DNA of 64,000 bases from Paraburkholderia flagellata (GTDB lineage: Bacteria; Pseudomonadota; Gammaproteobacteria; Burkholderiales; Burkholderiaceae): positions 992,001 through 1,056,000 of the forward strand of contig NZ_JAJEJT010000004.1 of the NCBI RefSeq assembly GCF_021390645.1, read 5' to 3'. Positions 18,745 through 30,851 of the stretch are shown piece after piece. How positions within the stretch are numbered: the stretch's first letter is position 1; each line of letters starts with the position of its first letter. The notes beneath the pieces are model-generated. The model made no database searches and was not told the origin of the DNA. It was given only the letters and a program-made list of their open reading frames with translations. The position numbers were made by a program, and so were the translations under genes.

Positions 18745-19242
18745 TCAGTTAAGTTGAACCGAACCACCCTTGATCCGATTGACACCAGATGAGCGACTAG
18801 AAACATAGGCCCCCTGAATCAATACCTTTCCCGCTTTTGTAAGCGTGATGCTCGCCTGCCCGCAGCGCAGGACGAGTTCCTCCTTCGCCGTGACGATAAG
18901 ACGCTGCCCATCCGAATCGATCTGGACCTGCGCCGGCTTTTCTTCGAGCGGCCATGGAATTTCGCTTTGCAGGCATCCCATGATGATGGGACATCGCGGA
19001 TCGCCGTTCTCGAACAGGAGCACGACTTGTCGACCGATATGCGCGCCACGAAGGTCGGGGACCATGCGCGCAGCGATCGCGGCGGTTCCCGGCTGCCCTG
19101 TATAGACGACGAGAGGCCGCACGCCATTGTCCGCGAAGCCAACCAACTCACCAATGCGCGCGCCTTCGATAGCCGCCGGCGTCTCCGTCAACGACGGCTC
19201 GGCCGTCGCAGCAATTGGCTGCTCAAAATCACGTCCACTCAT
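18745..19242 (-). CDS. DUF6484 protein downstream of VgrG
   Basis: From the ATG at 19242 this gives 165 residues. That start is preferred over a TTG at 19296, which overlaps the vgrG stop, because ggag sits seven bases before it. The central portion (ARIGELVGFADNGVRPLV ... GRQVVLLFENGDPRCPIIMG) matches DUF6484, a small beta-rich family linked to T6SS. The C-terminal repeats resemble the gp5-like end of VgrG (ITLTKAGKVLIQGAYVSSRSS). It is probably a structural or adaptor partner of the spike. Confidence 0.82.
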   Translation of the reverse strand: MSGRDFEQPIAATAEPSLTETPAAIEGARIGELVGFADNGVRPLVVYTGQPGTAAIAARMVPDLRGAHIGRQVVLLFENGDPRCPIIMGCLQSEIPWPLEEKPAQVQIDSDGQRLIVTAKEELVLRCGQASITLTKAGKVLIQGAYVSSRSSGVNRIKGGSVQLN

Positions 19243-19292
19243 TCCGGTTCTCCAACCGCACCCGAACAACGCTCCACGCAGCAAGCCCCGCG

Positions 19293-21608
19293 TCAATTCT
19301 GCAAGATCTTCGCGCCCTTCATCACAATGTCGCTGCTCGCCTTCGCGTTGATCTTTCCACTTCCATCGATCGTAATGTCTTTGCCCTTGATCACGATCGT
19401 CCCGTCCTTCTTCATGCTGATGCTCGCGCTGCCGGTTGTGATCGTGACAGATTCGCTGGCGTCGATAACGAGGTTCTTCCCGACCGTCAGCGCGTCATCT
19501 TCGCCCACGGATGTGGTCCGCCCGCTGCTGACCGTGCTCGATTGCGCGCCGCCGATGCTTTCACTCGCATCCGACGCGACGTTCACGGTCTGACCTCCAC
19601 CCACATCGAGCGACTGGTCCGATCCAACGCTTGTCGACTGATTCCCGCCAATCCCAACCGACTGATCCGCACCGACATTGACTGCCTGGTAGGCCCCAAC
19701 CGTAACGGCCTGGAACGCGCCCACCGTCACCGCCTGAAACGCTCCAACTGTCACCTCCTGCGCACCGCCAACAGTAATCGTCTCGTTGACACCGACTGTA
19801 TGCGTACGCTGCAACGTCACCGTGGCGGACTCGCTGGCGCTCACCGTTTTCGTACGGTTGGCGCCGATGGTGATGGTTTCGTTCGCCCCCACCGTTTCAG
19901 TCCGATTGACCCCGATCGCGATCGTCTCGTTGTTCCCCACTGTCTCGGTGCGATCATGCGCGACGACCGTGGTCTCATCATGATCGACATTCTTTTTTCG
20001 ATCGTGTCCCACCCAATGCGCCTCGTCGTGCTCGACCTCTATGCTTTGATCCTTCTCCGCATGCAGCACCACCTGTTCCGCGCCCTTCTTGTCCTCGAAG
20101 CGCAACTCGTTGCAGTTCGCGCCACCGCCACCTTTGCTCGATCGACTCTTGATCCCTGTCTGCGTCATGTTCCCTGGCAGGTCGTAGGGCGGCATCTGTT
20201 CCGCGTTATAAACCCGCCCGGTAATGATCGGCCGGTCCGGATCCCCTTCCAGAAAATCCACAACCACTTCCTGCCCGATCCGCGGGATCGCGATTGCCCC
20301 CCAACTCTTGCCTGCCCAAGGCTGTGAAACCCGCATCCAGCACGAACTGTTCTCATCGTGCTTGCCCTGCCGGTCCCAGAAAAACTGCACTTTCACCCGT
20401 CCATAGCGATCGGTATATATCTCCTCACCACCGGGACCGACCACTGCTGCCGTCTGTGGCCCCTGCACAAACGGCTTGCGTGTGAGCCGCGCCGGGGCGA
20501 ACGGCTGTCTCGCATCGATCGCCGAGAACCAGCATTCACAACGGCTCGACTGGCTACCCTCAAACGCCTCGTAGTCAGCCAGGTCGATTTCATAGCGTGT
20601 ACGCGTCACCAGGTACTGCGTATTCTGATCTGTACGCGGATGCCGCTCGAGTTTCAACAAACTCCCCGCACGCACGCTCAGGCTGTTCGTCCTGGCATCC
20701 ACCTGATGCCAGTTGATTCCCGCATCGCCGCCCAGAAGCGGCTCATACCACAACTCATCGGCGCGCACCTTCACCCGGCTCTCGCCATAGTCGGGATCGA
20801 CATAACCACCGGGATAGTCGAAGCTTTCGAGCTCGCCAAACGAGTCAAAGCCCGGTGTGCTTTTCACGGACTTCTTCTGCAACGGCCGCGACGGGTTCTT
20901 GAAGTCGTAATCCGTCATGGCCCAGTTGTGCGTCTCGATCTGGCGGCGGGCCTGCCACTCGCTGACATATTCGGCATCGGGCGCACCGCCCATCACCGCA
21001 CCATATGGCAGTGTCTCGCACCCTGGTACGCTCTCATGTGTCGCCTGGCTGTCCGTCAAGATCAAGGACTCCTTGCCATCGCGATCCTGGTACCAGTAGT
21101 AGATCCCTTCGTCTTCAAGCAGCCGGCTCACAAAATTGAAATCGGATTCGCGATACTGCACACAATATTCGCGCACAGGATGCTTGCGCGCGTTCGCCTT
21201 CCATTTGATCTCGCCAACTTCCACGCTTTTGTAAACCGGATCGGAGAATATCGCCTTGACGATGTCCTCGACATTCTTGTTCTGGAAGATCCTGCAATTG
21301 CTGCGCCGCGTGAGCAGCCATAGCCACGGCCGCACCGCGGCCTCATACACGTGCAATCGGCCGCGCATACCCGTCTGCCGAAATCCGACCACGTACCCCG
21401 AAAATAGCCGCGCTTTTGCCTTGGGCACCTGCAGCGACACCGTCACGCGTTTGCCAAGAATGCGCCGGAAATCAATATCGGAGCGCTTCGACACCAGCGT
21501 CAGGTCATAGCTAAACATCCGCCCCAACTCGGCGGTGGCGCGCATGCTCAGGAAAAGCAGGTCGTCGCCAAGCGGGGTTTCCACGCGTGCAAGCGGCGGC
21601 TGCGCCAT
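19293..21608 (-). CDS. vgrG: T6SS spike protein VgrG (TssI)
   Basis: This 771-residue protein forms the trimeric T6SS spike at the tip of the Hcp tube. The gp27-like N-terminal region (about 1-370) includes YRESDFNFVSRLLEDEGIYYW. The gp5-like OB region includes GRVKVQFFWDRQGK and IGQEVVVDFLEGDPDRPIITGRVYN. From about residue 560 to 735 the sequence becomes octad-like repeats (xxxxVTVGA), the needle-forming beta-prism. It ends in a short ITIDGSG/KINAKA tail without an added toxin domain. It is in the operon hcp, vgrG, DUF6484, TIGR02270. Confidence 0.96.
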   Translation of the reverse strand: MAQPPLARVETPLGDDLLFLSMRATAELGRMFSYDLTLVSKRSDIDFRRILGKRVTVSLQVPKAKARLFSGYVVGFRQTGMRGRLHVYEAAVRPWLWLLTRRSNCRIFQNKNVEDIVKAIFSDPVYKSVEVGEIKWKANARKHPVREYCVQYRESDFNFVSRLLEDEGIYYWYQDRDGKESLILTDSQATHESVPGCETLPYGAVMGGAPDAEYVSEWQARRQIETHNWAMTDYDFKNPSRPLQKKSVKSTPGFDSFGELESFDYPGGYVDPDYGESRVKVRADELWYEPLLGGDAGINWHQVDARTNSLSVRAGSLLKLERHPRTDQNTQYLVTRTRYEIDLADYEAFEGSQSSRCECWFSAIDARQPFAPARLTRKPFVQGPQTAAVVGPGGEEIYTDRYGRVKVQFFWDRQGKHDENSSCWMRVSQPWAGKSWGAIAIPRIGQEVVVDFLEGDPDRPIITGRVYNAEQMPPYDLPGNMTQTGIKSRSSKGGGGANCNELRFEDKKGAEQVVLHAEKDQSIEVEHDEAHWVGHDRKKNVDHDETTVVAHDRTETVGNNETIAIGVNRTETVGANETITIGANRTKTVSASESATVTLQRTHTVGVNETITVGGAQEVTVGAFQAVTVGAFQAVTVGAYQAVNVGADQSVGIGGNQSTSVGSDQSLDVGGGQTVNVASDASESIGGAQSSTVSSGRTTSVGEDDALTVGKNLVIDASESVTITTGSASISMKKDGTIVIKGKDITIDGSGKINAKASSDIVMKGAKILQN

Positions 21609-21650
21609 GGCCCGGTACCTGCTTCAGCGAAGCGTTCCGAAGCTTCTCGC

Positions 21651-22133
21651 TCAGGTCACCTCCAGCGTCTTTACATTGATGGCCCACTTGACCCCACCAG
21701 CCGTCGCGCCTTTTTCGTCCTGCTGGCTGTACTCGAATTCAACGGAGCCATAGCTAATAGCGACGTTCTCTACTATTTCGCCGCTCGGCAGCGCGGCCAG
21801 AGAAACGCTCGTCACCATGACCTGCTTCATGGTGACGGTCAGAAATACCTTCTGCCCTTCACCCGCCTTGGCAGAGCTGAGCTTCGCGTTGTCAATGTGC
21901 TTGCCCGAGGCGCAGAACTTGGCAAGTATTGGCGATGCTTTGTCGTAGCCGTGGCTAAACATGAAGAGGCCCGGAACGGCCCTGCCAACGCCGCTACCGG
22001 TGCCGATCATCGGATTGGTGGCGTTCTCGATCATCCATTGGTACTGCAGCACTTCGATCTGGTCTTCGGCGCCCTTGCGCTTGGATTCGCCTTTGATTCC
22101 GTCGATCTGCATAAAGTGGTCGCTTACGGGCAT
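21651..22133 (-). CDS. hcp: T6SS tube protein Hcp (TssD)
   Basis: From the ATG at 22133, with aggaag upstream, this is a 160-residue Hcp, the hexameric tube subunit expelled by the T6SS. Characteristic segments are MQIDGIKGES near the N terminus, SPILAKFCASGKHI, and VEFEYSQQDEKG near the C terminus. The frame remains open upstream, but 22133 agrees with the usual Hcp length. It is the first gene of the hcp-vgrG operon and diverges from a second, longer Hcp-like gene 168 bases away. Confidence 0.95.
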   Translation of the reverse strand: MPVSDHFMQIDGIKGESKRKGAEDQIEVLQYQWMIENATNPMIGTGSGVGRAVPGLFMFSHGYDKASPILAKFCASGKHIDNAKLSSAKAGEGQKVFLTVTMKQVMVTSVSLAALPSGEIVENVAISYGSVEFEYSQQDEKGATAGGVKWAINVKTLEVT

Positions 22134-22227
22134 GATGTGCTTCCTTTGACGTAACAGGTGAACTGCCTGCAACTCGCGCATCCCGCTACGTAAACGAAAA
22201 CTGGCGCCTCTTTTTAAAGCTGGGATC

Positions 22228-22260
22228 TTCAAAAAAGCACGCCGCCCGTCGTCTTAAGTA
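22228..22260 (+). promoter_or_regulatory. Possible shared promoter element, copy 1
   Basis: The block ttcaaaaaagca..ccgc...cgtctta here resembles the block at 26519-26553 upstream of clpV. The -35-like part would be ttcaaa and the -10-like part ttaagt. It lies 42 bases before the Hcp-like gene start, so a plus-strand promoter is plausible but unproven. Confidence 0.35.
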
Positions 22261-22301
22261 CGTTACGACACGACGATGCCACCGGCCGAGGATTCCCGAC
22301 G

Positions 22302-22898
22302 ATGCCAGGCACCGATGCACCACCGCAAGCTGCCAGCCGCCTGACGCTCGACTACGTGCGTCAGTTCGATGCCTTTGCGCTTCCCGATGCGGAAGACATG
22401 TTCCTTTACGTCATCCCGAAACGCAGCAATACGGCCGTGAAAGGTGAGGCGCCAGCGCGCGGCGACTGGGAAACGCCGATGCGAATTCACGGCTGGCGTT
22501 GGGCCGAGGGATACGAGACGCTGCACGCCGGGCACGCCCTCAACGCGAACGACATGCGCGTGACCGACGTTGGCGTAGTCAAATCGGTCGATTCGACCTC
22601 ACCTGTCATTGCCAAGCTCTGCGCACAGTCGGAGTTGCTCGCGCTTGCCCAGATCAAGTGCTTCAAGTCCGGGGGGCCGGACAATGGCGTGCAGATCGAA
22701 TTCCTCTCCATGAAACTGGAGGAAGCGTACATCCGCAACTACTCCATCTATACGAGCGTGCGGCTCGGGCGCATGTGTGAAGTATTCGAACTGACCGCGC
22801 AAAAGATGACCTTGACCTGCGCGGCGCAAAAGCCGGACGGCAGCCGCGCGGCCGAGGTGAATTTCGCGCTCGACGTCTTGTCGCGCAGAATCATATGA
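22302..22898 (+). CDS. Hcp-like protein, long variant
   Basis: This 198-residue protein shows the Hcp pattern from about residue 60 on: RIHGWRWAEGYE, then VGVVKSVDSTSPVIAKLCAQSE, and a beta-rich end with EVNFALDV. The N-terminal 55 residues are not seen in ordinary Hcp proteins. It lies immediately before tssE in the same transcription unit, in a position where some Burkholderiaceae clusters carry a hcp-type gene. It may be a cargo-bearing or specialised Hcp, or a baseplate-associated variant. The start ATG has gagga upstream. Confidence 0.75.
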   Translation: MPGTDAPPQAASRLTLDYVRQFDAFALPDAEDMFLYVIPKRSNTAVKGEAPARGDWETPMRIHGWRWAEGYETLHAGHALNANDMRVTDVGVVKSVDSTSPVIAKLCAQSELLALAQIKCFKSGGPDNGVQIEFLSMKLEEAYIRNYSIYTSVRLGRMCEVFELTAQKMTLTCAAQKPDGSRAAEVNFALDVLSRRII

Positions 22899-22931
22899 GC
22901 CCCAGGCGGACAGCGGTCCTCAGGAGCCCCC

Positions 22932-23435
22932 ATGGCTGAGCCGTCGGTGGCCGAGCGGCTACTGCCCTCATTACTTGACCGGCTGATCGATGACGATCCG
23001 CAAGCCGACTCCGAGTCGCGTGAAGTTCTCTTCACCCGGCGCGTGCTGCGGGCGGCGGTGCTGCGCGACCTCTCGTGGCTCTTCAACACCACGAATCTCG
23101 GCGCGGAAATCCCTGCGCAACGCTACCCGGCCGCACAGGCGTCCGTGCTCAACTACGGCTTGCCATGCCTGTCTGGACGATTCGCCTCGACGGTCGACGA
23201 TGTGGTGCTCGAGCAGGCGGTCCGCAGCGCGATCCTGCTGTTCGAACCGCGAATCGCGCCCGATTCGCTCGAGATCGAGCCGGTGTTCGACCGTTCGGTA
23301 CTCGAAATGCACAATCAGATCGCCCTCGTGATTCGAGGTCTCCTGTGGGCGCAGCCGGCGCCGCTCGAGCTGGTGCTGCGCACGGAGATCGACCTCGAGG
23401 AGGGAGGCATCACGATTACTGAACTGCCACGCTGA
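22932..23435 (+). CDS. tssE: T6SS baseplate protein TssE
   Basis: This 167-residue protein of the gp25-like family builds the baseplate wedge with TssF and TssG. Signals are the N-terminal LLPSLLDRLIDDDP, the central LRDLSWLFNT and YPAAQASVLNYGLP, and the VLEQAVRSAILLFEPRI helix. A ggag site lies before the ATG. The next gene, tssF, begins 19 bases after the stop. Confidence 0.95.
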   Translation: MAEPSVAERLLPSLLDRLIDDDPQADSESREVLFTRRVLRAAVLRDLSWLFNTTNLGAEIPAQRYPAAQASVLNYGLPCLSGRFASTVDDVVLEQAVRSAILLFEPRIAPDSLEIEPVFDRSVLEMHNQIALVIRGLLWAQPAPLELVLRTEIDLEEGGITITELPR

Positions 23436-23454
23436 TACGCAGCGGAGCCACGCC

Positions 23455-25341
23455 ATGGACCCTCGCCTGCTGCGTCATTACAACACCGAACTGGCGCACC
23501 TGCGCGAGATGGGCGCGGAGTTTGCCCAGGAGTTCCCCAAAATCGCAGCACGTCTTGGCATGAGTGGCCTCGAAGTCTCGGACCCTTACGTCGAACGGCT
23601 GCTCGAAGGCACCGCATTCCTCGCCGCCCGGGTCCAGCTCAAGCTCGAAGAGGAGTTTCCGCACTTCACCCAACACCTGATGCAGGTCGTGCTGCCTCAG
23701 GCGGTCTGTCCGACGCCCTCCATGCTCATTGCCCAGCTCGCCCCGGATCTTGGTAATCCCAATCTGGTCGCGGGTTGTACGATCCCGCGCAACACGGCTA
23801 TTCTCGGCAGTCACGTAGCGAGTGACGAAAATCATTGTGAGTTCAGAACGGCCGCCGACCTGACCTTGTGGCCTGTCGAGCTGACTGACGCGAGGTATCT
23901 CGCGCAAGTATCCGATCTGCCGCTTGCGACTCTACCTGGCACCCGCATGTTCGCAAAGCGCGTAAGCGGGGCCTTGCGCCTGCGCCTTGCGGCAGCCGAA
24001 GGCCTGACCTTCGATATGCTTGACCTCGAGCGCCTGTCTGTCTATTTCGCCGGCACCGACGACACGGCATGGAAGCTCTTCGAACTGGCGACCGGCAATG
24101 CAATGGGGATCGTAGTCTCGACCCCTCAACGTCCGGCGTCGCGCATCAGCTTGCTGCCCGGCGAAGCGATCAGCACGGCTGGCTTTGACGACGACGAAGC
24201 GCTCTTGCCCGTCACGCCGAACGCCTTCCAGGGATATCGTCTGCTGCACGAATACTTCGCTTATGCGCAACGCTTTCGTTTCGCGCGAATCGACGGTCTC
24301 GCACGCACGCTATCCACCTTCGATTCGCGTGAGATCGAGCTGACGATTCTGCTTTCGAAGGGAGACGCGGCACTCGAACGGATCGTCTCGCGCGATCATC
24401 TGCTGCTCGACTGCGTACCGGCTGTCAACCTGTTCCCGAGGTATGCGGACCGCACGCTCGTCTCTGACGGCGTCGCCGAGTTCCACGTGGTGCCGGACCG
24501 TACCCATCCGCTCGATTTCGAGGTGCACACAGTCACGGCCGTCATGGGTTTTGGCGCCGGCGGCGACGGCGAGCAGGCTTTCCTCCCCTTTTATGGGGAT
24601 TATCTGGCCGAGCGGCCGATGCACGCGGCCTATTTCAGCGTGCGGCGCGAGCCGCGTGTGGTATCCACGGAGCGCAAGCGCACCGGGTATCGCACCGATT
24701 ACGTCGGCAGCGAAGTGTTCGTGTCCATCGTGGATCCGAATGAAGCGCCGTACCGCGGCGACTTGCGACAACTGTCATTCGAAACGCTCTGCACGAACCG
24801 CGACCTGCCGCTGCTCATGCCGCAAGGTGGACTGCAAAGCACTTTCACTCTGAACATCGCGGCGCCTGTCGCCGCGGTGCGCTGCGTAACGAAGCCTTCG
24901 CCACCTGTGGCGCCTGGCCTGGATGCTGGCCTTGGCTGGCGGCTGATCGATCAGTTGTCGCTGCACTACCTGTCGCTCTACGACGGTGACGCGCGTGAGG
25001 GCGCCGCCGCGCTGCGCTCGCTGCTTGCATTGCATTTGCCGGGACACGACGAGGCCGCGCGTCGCCAGATCGCAGGCGTCACATCGGTCCGCGCCACACC
25101 CGTGGTTCGGCGCCTGATGATGCCCGGACCGCTCGCGTTCGGGCGAGGCCTGCAGATCGCAGTCGATGTGGACGACACGGCTTTCGAGGGAGGCAGCGCC
25201 TACCTGCTCGGCTGTGTTCTCGACCACTTTTTCGCACGCTATGTATCAATCAATTCGTTCGTGCAGACTGTTTTGCGAACGTCGTCGCGCGGCGAAATTC
25301 TTCACCGGCCCCCTCGATGCGGAACCCGACAGATACTCTAG
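23455..25341 (+). CDS. tssF: T6SS baseplate protein TssF
   Basis: This 628-residue protein belongs to the TssF/VasA family. It opens with DPRLLRHYNTELAHLREMG, typical of TssF, then shows EFPKIAARLGM and DPYVERLLEGTAFLAARVQLKLE. The C-terminal part has FVSINSFVQ-type sequence and ends in the usual pattern of Pro-Pro-Arg-x-Gly. With TssG and TssE it forms the wedge around the VgrG hub. The stop lies inside the beginning of tssG, a 25-base overlap. Confidence 0.95.
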   Translation: MDPRLLRHYNTELAHLREMGAEFAQEFPKIAARLGMSGLEVSDPYVERLLEGTAFLAARVQLKLEEEFPHFTQHLMQVVLPQAVCPTPSMLIAQLAPDLGNPNLVAGCTIPRNTAILGSHVASDENHCEFRTAADLTLWPVELTDARYLAQVSDLPLATLPGTRMFAKRVSGALRLRLAAAEGLTFDMLDLERLSVYFAGTDDTAWKLFELATGNAMGIVVSTPQRPASRISLLPGEAISTAGFDDDEALLPVTPNAFQGYRLLHEYFAYAQRFRFARIDGLARTLSTFDSREIELTILLSKGDAALERIVSRDHLLLDCVPAVNLFPRYADRTLVSDGVAEFHVVPDRTHPLDFEVHTVTAVMGFGAGGDGEQAFLPFYGDYLAERPMHAAYFSVRREPRVVSTERKRTGYRTDYVGSEVFVSIVDPNEAPYRGDLRQLSFETLCTNRDLPLLMPQGGLQSTFTLNIAAPVAAVRCVTKPSPPVAPGLDAGLGWRLIDQLSLHYLSLYDGDAREGAAALRSLLALHLPGHDEAARRQIAGVTSVRATPVVRRLMMPGPLAFGRGLQIAVDVDDTAFEGGSAYLLGCVLDHFFARYVSINSFVQTVLRTSSRGEILHRPPRCGTRQIL

Positions 25342-26498
25342 CGCCACCCGAAGGCGAACCGGCTATGCCCGGCATTTCGCCGCCGGATGACGGAGACGCG
25401 GCACGTCGGCCCGAGGCTACGTCGCCGCAAGAGGCAGCCCGCAGGGCTCGCCTGCTCGACTGCCTGTTCGACGAGTTGGCCGCCGCACCGTATCTTTATG
25501 ATTTTTTCCAGGTGATGCGCCGCATCGAGGCGTTGACTCCGCATTTGCCGCGTCTTGGCACCGCCGCGCGCTCAGCAGAAGAACCGTTGCGGCTCACGCA
25601 GGACGTTTCGCTCGCATTTGCGCCCGCCGCGCTGGCCGGCCTGAAGCGAACCGACACCCGCGACCGGCCCTGCACACCTCGGCTTTCACAGCGTTTTTTT
25701 GGCCTGCTCGGTCCAAATGGCCCGTTGCCGCTGCACCTCACCGATTTCGCCCGGGAGCGCGCCCTGCATCACGGGGACGCGACGTTCGCGCGCCTGCTCG
25801 ATACGCTCTCGCATCGTTTCCTCCTGTTGTTCTACCGCGCCTGGTCGCAATCGCGGCCGACCGGCAGTCTTGACCGCCCCGACAGCGATCGCTTTGCCTT
25901 CTATATCGGCTCGCTGATCGGCCTTGCCGCCCCCCCATGTCGCGAGCGCGACGCAGCGTCCGATCACGCGAAACTCCATTTCGCCGGACTGCTCAATATG
26001 CAGTCGCGACCACCGGAAGTCCTCGAGGCGATCGCGACTGCGGTGCTGCATGTGCCCGTGCGCGTCAACCCATTTTGTGGACATTGGATGGCGCTCGAAC
26101 GCGCCGAACGCTCCGCTCTATGCTTTCGCGGGACGTACGCGCCGCGTTCTGGCCTGAGTATCAACGCAGCATGCCTCGGGACCGGGGCCGTGCTGGGTGC
26201 CGCCGTCTGGGACCGGCAGCATAAATTTCGCCTGACGATCGGCCCCTTGTCGCTCGCGCAATATGAGGCGTTTTTACCGGGCGGCGCCGCGATCGCCACG
26301 CTGGTCGCACTGGTCCGCCTGCATCTGAATCGCGAGCTCGCGTGGGACGCGAAACTGGTCCTGAGGGCTGAGGAAGTGCCGACTGCGAGGCTCGGCCGGT
26401 ATGGCCGCCTTGGCTACTCGGCGTGGTTCGCCCGGCAGGTGCGCCATGCCGACGCGGCCGACCTCGCACTCGACGCAGATGCCCTCGTGCCGCCCTGA
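25317..26498 (+). CDS. tssG: T6SS baseplate protein TssG
   Basis: This 393-residue protein is TssG/VasB. Signals are LYDFFQVMRRIEA near residue 62, VSLAFAPA, the RFFGLLGPNGPLPLHLTDFARER signature near 130-152, and LLLFYRAWSQSRP near 180. The start overlaps tssF by 25 bases. It completes the tssEFG baseplate operon and is separated from clpV by about 100 bases that may carry a separate promoter. Confidence 0.95.
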   Translation: MRNPTDTLAPPEGEPAMPGISPPDDGDAARRPEATSPQEAARRARLLDCLFDELAAAPYLYDFFQVMRRIEALTPHLPRLGTAARSAEEPLRLTQDVSLAFAPAALAGLKRTDTRDRPCTPRLSQRFFGLLGPNGPLPLHLTDFARERALHHGDATFARLLDTLSHRFLLLFYRAWSQSRPTGSLDRPDSDRFAFYIGSLIGLAAPPCRERDAASDHAKLHFAGLLNMQSRPPEVLEAIATAVLHVPVRVNPFCGHWMALERAERSALCFRGTYAPRSGLSINAACLGTGAVLGAAVWDRQHKFRLTIGPLSLAQYEAFLPGGAAIATLVALVRLHLNRELAWDAKLVLRAEEVPTARLGRYGRLGYSAWFARQVRHADAADLALDADALVPP

Positions 26499-26518
26499 CG
26501 GCCCGTGCCTTTTGGGCT

Positions 26519-26553
26519 TTCAAAAAAGCAGTCCGCAAAGCCGTCTTATAGGA
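26519..26553 (+). promoter_or_regulatory. Possible shared promoter element, copy 2
   Basis: The sequence ttcaaaaaagcagtccgc followed by cgtcttata recalls the element at 22228-22260. A possible -35 (ttcaaa) and -10 (tatagg) are placed about 50 bases before the clpV start. It could serve the clpV-FHA-phosphatase operon. Confidence 0.35.
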
Positions 26554-26602
26554 TGGCGGCACGCTGCGGCGCCGCGCCTTCCTTGTTGATGGAGCACTCA
26601 CG

Positions 26603-29326
<2,724 letters not shown>

Positions 29327-29353
29327 AGTGGCCTGAGGCCCGGAGTCGATACG

Positions 29354-30817
29354 ATGCTGACGCTGACTGTGATCCGCTTTAACGGAACCCCCCCTTCTCG
29401 GCCGCTCGCGGCAACGTTCGATACGGCGGGCGGAACGATCGGACGTGCCGGAACGAATCAGCTCGTGCTCGAAGACGCGGAACGCACGGTGTCGCGGGTC
29501 CATGCGCAAATCGTCTGGCGCGACGGGCACTACCGCCTGATCGATCGCGGCAGCAACCCAGCCATTGTGAACGGTACGCCGCTCGAACCCGGCGAAGAGA
29601 TCGCGGTGAAAGACGGCGATGAAGTGCAGATTGGCGGCTACCAGTTGCGGGCTGCGGTTGCGGACACCGACCCGACTGTCCCTTCCGCCAGCGACGATCC
29701 GTTCGCGGGTCTTTTCGGCGAACCGCAGCGTGAGCGACAGGGAGCACACGATGCGGACGGACTCGACGATCTCCTGCGCCCTTCGCCGCGAGAGGCCGAA
29801 GCGCTTCCCCGGACAGCTACGCCGCCGCCAATACTCGGCGATGATTTCGATCTCGGCATCGAGGATCCGGCGGCCAATCGGACGATCGACGAGCTGTTCA
29901 ACCTCGGTCCGGGGTCCGACCTCGCGCCGGGCAGCAGCCTTGAAGCACGAGATTCACCGCTGCGCAGCGCCTCGCCGATCGACGATCCGCTCGCCGCGCC
30001 CAATACGTCCCGTGACAGCGATCCGTTTGCGAGCCTGACGGCCACGACGAAGCCTGACCCTCCGCCACCGTCGCAGCCTGATAGTAGCTCCGAACTGCAC
30101 AGTGCCTTTCCTCTGCCGCGCATGCGGCCAGCGCCGCAGGCAGAACCAGCGCCACCGCAGCAGCCGCCACCCGCGGACGCTTCACAACGGCCGGCGCAGG
30201 CTGCCCCGAGTCGCGCCCACCCTGACGCACTGCTCGACGCGCTGTTGCGCGGCCTCGACGCACCGGCCGTGCGAATCGACTCGCTCACTCCCGCCTTGAT
30301 GCAACTCCTGGGCGAACTGTTGCGCGAGGCGACTCAGGGCACGCTGGACATGCTGCGTGCACGCGCAGCTACGCGGCGCGAGATGCGTACTGAGGCGACC
30401 ATGATCGTCGCCTCGGACAACAACCCGCTCAAATTTTCGCCGAACGTCGAGGCCGCGCTTGCGCACCTGCTCAATCCGGCGACGCGCGGCTTCATGCCGG
30501 CCACCGAGGCACTGGCGGACGCCTATGCCGATCTGCGCGCCCATCAGGTGGGCTTCGTGGCCGGCATGCGTGCCGCGCTCGACGGCGTATTCGACCGCTT
30601 CGAGCCAGCGAAAATCGAAGCCCGTCTCACGCAGCATTCTCTGCTCGACAACTTGCTCCCTCAGCTGAATCGGCGTGCGCGCTGCTGGGATCTTTTCTCC
30701 GAGCTACACGGCCAGCTTACCCGCGAAGCCGCCGATGACTTTCATGCCCTCTTCGGCAAGGCTTTCGTTGCGGCATACGAAGCGCAGATCGATCGCCTGA
30801 AACAACGCAAATCGTGA
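29354..30817 (+). CDS. tagH: T6SS-associated FHA-domain protein TagH
   Basis: This 487-residue protein has an N-terminal FHA phosphothreonine-binding domain (about 1-105, with GTIGRAGTNQLVL and VSRVHAQIV). A long Pro/Ala/Ser-rich low-complexity linker runs from about 110 to 290. The conserved TagH/ImpI C-terminal region follows (about 300-487, with NNPLKFSPNVEAALAHLL and ALDGVFDRFEP). It lies between clpV and a PP2C phosphatase gene. With the kinase at 52512-54404, it is the likely reader of threonine phosphorylation controlling T6SS firing. Confidence 0.93.
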   Translation: MLTLTVIRFNGTPPSRPLAATFDTAGGTIGRAGTNQLVLEDAERTVSRVHAQIVWRDGHYRLIDRGSNPAIVNGTPLEPGEEIAVKDGDEVQIGGYQLRAAVADTDPTVPSASDDPFAGLFGEPQRERQGAHDADGLDDLLRPSPREAEALPRTATPPPILGDDFDLGIEDPAANRTIDELFNLGPGSDLAPGSSLEARDSPLRSASPIDDPLAAPNTSRDSDPFASLTATTKPDPPPPSQPDSSSELHSAFPLPRMRPAPQAEPAPPQQPPPADASQRPAQAAPSRAHPDALLDALLRGLDAPAVRIDSLTPALMQLLGELLREATQGTLDMLRARAATRREMRTEATMIVASDNNPLKFSPNVEAALAHLLNPATRGFMPATEALADAYADLRAHQVGFVAGMRAALDGVFDRFEPAKIEARLTQHSLLDNLLPQLNRRARCWDLFSELHGQLTREAADDFHALFGKAFVAAYEAQIDRLKQRKS

Positions 30818-30851
30818 AAGACATCACACTCCGCGGTTCCCGCAGGAGACC

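Noticed and set aside
19293..19600. VgrG as an evolved, toxin-fused spike
   Set aside because: The C terminus consists of needle repeats and a short beta tail without an extra domain.
20358..21323. 321-residue plus-strand frame
   Set aside because: It is antisense to vgrG; the vgrG frame has clear spike motifs.
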